64,000 nucleotides of DNA, from positions 120,516,436 to 120,580,435 of the forward strand of contig NC_068359.1 in assembly GCF_020536995.1 (NCBI RefSeq), given 5' to 3'. Each line of letters begins with the position of its first letter. The stretch's first letter is position 1. The stretch comes from Dreissena polymorpha (lineage: Eukaryota; Mollusca; Bivalvia; Myida; Dreissenidae). Made by a program: the position numbers and the translations under genes. Below, piece after piece: positions 59,799-64,000 of this stretch. The notes below the pieces were generated by a model. It searched no databases, had not been told where the DNA came from, and saw nothing but the letters and a program-made list of their open reading frames with translations.

Positions 59799-60768
59799 AT
59801 GGACGTTTCGTGCCACTACCAATTCGTGCCAATGATATTTGTGTACGAAGGCATTCGACGTTTGGTCCCACTGATAATATATAGGCTGATAGGTGTGAAA
59901 ATACCGTATATTAGGTGTGCATTAATATAATGGGAAACTTTCGCACCTTTGATAGTCACCTCTGTGCAAGGCAAAAACAACATTGTTTTATTTCATGATT
60001 ATTTTAAGGTTAAATGTATTCTTTACACGCATTTCAAGCGATTTCAAGATTTATATTTAAATATAATACATAAACAAAATGTAATTCAGTTTTAGACTTT
60101 AAATGTTTTACATAATTCATTAACAATAACAAAAGTGATTACATACAATATTTACAATAAAAGGAACTGAAAGAGACGTCTTCTTTCATTTTAAGATTTA
60201 TAATACCTTTTTATTTTATACATTAAACACTATCGAAAGTGAATACATAAATATATTTCAAAATGTTTCTATACACATATAGACACAAGTACACAAACAT
60301 ATACAAAAATTACAACAGCACAAACTTTGGTAAAGCTGGTGTTTGCAAATCACTTAAGGAATATGTTGCAAATTGATCGTTTGCCAGTCGCTTGTAAAGC
60401 ATAAGCTTTCTAAAAGTAAATTACCAACGTCATTTTATTATATCTTTATTGGATAAATTGTTATACTGTTCATTCATTCTTTAAAACTATGTTTAAAAAT
60501 AGTTAATACACATAATGAATAAAATAAAACAACACTTCATGTTTGATATTTATTGAACATAATGAACTATGCATTTCAATTTTAATTATATATAATTATA
60601 ACAGTGTTGTCTTGAAATTTACTACATTAATATACATCCCCTAAAGATTCACACCTATACAGAATTATTAACACCTATCCGCCTATATATTATCAGTGGG
60701 ACAAAACGTCTATCCCTTTTCAACACAAATATTAGTGGCACGAACTGGTAGTGGCCCGAAACGTCCAT
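59799..60768. mobile_element. MITE with roughly 110-bp inverted ends
   Basis: Left end atggacgtttcgtgccacta, right end the diverged reverse complement (tagtggcccgaaacgtccat). Similarity continues inward for about 110 bp, including cactgataatatataggc. The interior is AT-rich with no transposase. Confidence 0.8.
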
Positions 60769-60888
60769 AAACCAATCCTGTCAAAATTTTGAGTGGAAAA
60801 CATCTTCCTATTTTAAGTAACAGTGACCGTGACCTTGACCAAAATGAAATGAAATCCCAACCTGGTGAGACTGCCTGTAATCTATATA

Positions 60889-62020
60889 CACTGTAACTCC
60901 AATATAACGCGCTCCGTTATAACGCTGAATCCAATATAACGCGGGGGGTGCTTGGATCCCATTTTTTCTCCAACCTTCCATTTGATTTCTGATTCAAATC
61001 AGTATTATGCAACTTCATGTATTTTCAGACAATTCAAAGATGGCGGCAATCACATGTTGATTGCTTTATTCAACCTTCCGTTGAACCGATTTTAATCGCC
61101 TCGAGGTTAAACAACACCGACAGCCAATTGGTGTTAATCTAATGTATAATGTCAACAAAGGTGTGAAAAACTCGCGTGTCAGTGTTTATTACATGTATTC
61201 CTCATCAGAGCGGTTCAGTGCAATAATTTCAATAAGTTAAGTGCAAGCGGGATAGTTATACAATTAAAGTAATTCAAAATGATTGAAACATTCTTACTTT
61301 GATATGGTTGTAGTTTGACTATATTAAATGAGCGGCTGTGAAATATACTGCGCACAGTATAAAACAACTTTTTCTGTCATTCCATTATCATTCTAGTATT
61401 ATCTCATTTAATCTTTCAGTTCGTGTTTAAGAAATTAAATAATGCAGACGATTTATTTACATGCGAACGCAGTGTACCGGTAATTGTTAACAGAGTTTCA
61501 CTTTCATTTTCGCGCGGTATCAGAAAGTCCCCGGGAAACACGTTTTTTGCATGCGTATAACGCAATAAAACAATTTTTTGTACATGAGTCGTATTGCATT
61601 CAATCTAAATTTAAAGTCGCTCGTCAAATGAAAGCTCTGCCCCATAATGCACTGTACTCTTAACACTTCTGAAAATGGCATTTATGCGTACGGTTGTGTT
61701 TACGAATTTCTTAAACATATATCGTCATTAATGTACAAGATTATTATTTTTTAAGTGATGTTGCAATTTTATTGGATGATCGGATAAATGTGCACATAAG
61801 AAAAGCGGTATGTATACTGTTATCGTTACGATTCGGTTTATATGCATGTATTTGCGTCAACACAGCATGGCAATACACATGACCTATATTATAGGCTATT
61901 CTATACCTGTTTTTTTATAGCGCCCTGCAGTAAATGAGCTCAAAACTTATAACGCGGATCCGTTATAACGCTGTTTCGCAGCTTGGACCCCACTGACCGC
62001 GCTATATTGGAGTTACAGTG
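60889..62020. mobile_element. pogo/Tigger-like non-autonomous element
   Basis: Inverted ends cactgtaactccaatataac and gctatattggagttacagtg, flanked by TA; inner ccgttataacgctg also repeats inverted. No transposase frame. End sequence resembles pogo/Tigger elements by memory. Confidence 0.8.
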
Positions 62021-62410
62021 TACATACACACACTTCTAATCAATGTCTTTTACATTACTAAAGTTATTGAGCAGAAACTATTTTTCTACTTTGAGAAACA
62101 GTGACATTGGCCCATCTTACCCTGTCATCCCAACTTGTTCCTGCATGTTAAATACTTACACATAGAATTACAATCTAATACCAGCAACCTAACTTAACCT
62201 ATTGTGCAGAAATCATGTTTCTACAATTTGTAACCATGGCCTTGAACTTGAATAGCCCCACATGGAATCACAAGCTAGGTCTGAGACTCATTGAAAGCCA
62301 GCTATTCCAAGGTTTCATCAAGAATGGTTTATGCAAACTACAGTCATGGATTGGTTTTGACCACAAACACATCCAACATACCATGATCTAAAAAGACTGT
62401 TGCCAAGCAA

Positions 62411-62798
62411 TATATGTCCCCTACCGGCTCCACCATTGTCAGAAATTCCACCATTGTCGGATTTTTTTGTTGTTGCCATAGCAACCAGAATTTTTGACGT
62501 AGGAACAAAATGAAATGATGTGCATAATGTCCATATTGCCATCTATCCATGCTTCAAGTTTCATGAAAAAATATGAAGAACTTTTAAAGTGATTGCAGGA
62601 TCCAGAAAAACACTATTTTCAGCAGCATCTAGTCTATATGTTGCCATAGCAACCAGAATTTTTGATGAAGGAACACAATTAAATGACGTGCATAATTTCC
62701 ATATTGCAATATATCCATGTTTCAAGTTTCATGAAAAAATATGAAGAACTTTTAAAGTTATCGTAGGATCCAGAAAAGTGTGACAGACAGACAGACTC

Positions 62799-62829
<31 letters not shown>

Positions 62830-62880
62830 CACAGAGCACAAACCATGAGTCCCCTCCGGTGAAACCGGTAGGGGTCAATA
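62411..62880. mobile_element. TIR element with duplicated interior
   Basis: Ends tatgtcccctaccgg and ccggtaggggtca. Two interior copies share 'catagcaaccagaatttttg' and 'tttcatgaaaaaatatgaag'. A gacagacagacagacag run precedes the right end. Confidence 0.7.
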
Positions 62881-64000
62881 ACAAGAGGGCCAAAATGGCC
62901 CTTGTTCGCTCACCTGAGAGGAGTCGGTTCATTCAATCTTTACCTAATGTCAAACATGATCTAGATATTGACCAGACAAACATCCTGGTCAAGTTTCATC
63001 ATTATTGAACCAAAACTCTGGCGTAGGGAGTGTTTTTGTTTTTGTAAGATTTGAAATGGTGACCTATATTTTGAGTTGATCCCCAAAACATCAAACTTAC
63101 TTGCTTGCAAGGATTTTGTATAATATAATGAAAATTTGGACAATCTAAGGGCAATAATTATGGCATTAATTATGTGATTTTGCTCATCATCAAACTTGAC
63201 TGAGATCTTTCAGCAACTTTGATAAAGAATGCTTGAGAAATGTGAGTGTTTACAAACCAAATGTGGACGGACGGACAGCGGACAAAGACCAATCCTAAAA
63301 CCTCACCTGAGCAATCAGGTGAGCTAAAAAGTGTTTCACCCATCTGAGCCATTTTCCACTTTGTCCAAGAAATCAATAAAACCAATGTATTGACTAAGTT
63401 TCACGATGATAAGGCAAAAAATGTGACTTCTATAGTGTTCGATCACAAGGTTTCTCTCTATATAGTCACATAAGGAAAACTGCCCCACCCCTCTGGCAGC
63501 CATGTTTATTGACCTATCTGGACCATTTGCAAACTCATCTGAGATATATATAAAACAAATCTATTCACCAAGTTTCATGACGATTGGGCAAAAAATGTGA
63601 CTTTTAGAGTGTTCACAAGCCTTTTTTTACTATATAAATATAAGAAAACTGCCCCCCCCGGCAGCCATGTAATTCAACTGACCTGAACCATTTTCCAACT
63701 CAACTCTCGTATCAAGGAAACAAATGTTCTGACCAAATTTCATGAAAATTGGGCAAAAAAAGTGACTTCTAGAGTGTTCACATGTTTTCACTAAATACAT
63801 ATAGAGAAAAAAGAAAAATGCCCCGCCCACTGGCGGCCATGTTTTTTCACCGATCTGGACCATTTTTGAACTCGTCCGACATATCAATAAAACCAATGTT
63901 TTGATTAACTTTCATGATGATTGGGCAAAAATTGTGACTTCTAGAGTGTTTACAAGGTTTCTCTATAGCCATATAAGGAAAACTGCCCCGCCCACTGGCG
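62881..64000 (+). repeat. Bivalve compound repeat, cut by window end
   Basis: Starts acaagagggccaaaatggcc, has an internal caatcaggtgagctaaaaag boundary at 63318-63337, then tandem units with 'actggcggccatg' and 'tgacttctagagtgtt'. It is the opposite-strand counterpart of 987-2833. Confidence 0.8.

Overview
The window is invertebrate nuclear DNA, most likely from a bivalve mollusc. Genes are split by GT-AG introns of 0.2-6.5 kb, the DNA is AT-rich, and it is crowded with repeat families I associate with bivalves: 'acaagagggcc...ggtgagctaaaaa' elements, 'gcttaatgcatgtgcg' elements and tRNA-derived SINEs. A dreissenid is possible from the repeats, but I cannot prove the species. No retrovirus, Polinton or toxin gene was recognised.

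Layout. 1-3.1 kb is repeats. 3.6-4.3 kb (+) holds two exons of a laminin-G-domain protein. 7.0-8.1 kb (-) is a one-exon phytanoyl-CoA-dioxygenase-like enzyme with a C-terminal membrane anchor. 11.3-13.1 kb is a 5'-truncated LINE carrying a fold-back MITE. 16.5-22.0 kb (+) is a complete five-exon gene for a membrane-anchored YqcI/YcgG-family protein (321 aa, one 16-nt microexon). 30.8-58.2 kb (-) holds the last 13 coding exons (541 codons) of an ACAP-type Arf GAP: PH, ArfGAP zinc finger, linker, ankyrin repeats, conserved C-terminus. Its BAR domain and the start of its PH domain were not found and probably lie beyond the right edge. The YqcI-like and ACAP genes are convergent, with about 8.8 kb between their stop codons.

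The introns are full of minisatellites (15, 21, 29, 31, 51 and 55/57 bp units) and nested terminal-inverted-repeat elements, many of which have tandem repeats inside.

The most unusual signal is that several tandem duplications sit exactly on exon-intron junctions. A 31-bp array of about 37 copies is built from the 3' end of the ArfGAP zinc-finger exon plus its splice donor, so each well-kept copy re-encodes CIECSGIHR followed by a GT donor. The next exon's acceptor is duplicated (52-bp unit), the PH exon's donor is duplicated (34-bp unit), and the laminin-G exon is preceded by about ten copies of its own acceptor plus first bases. The window thus records repeated copying of splice junctions in two unrelated genes, a possible route to new or shifting introns.
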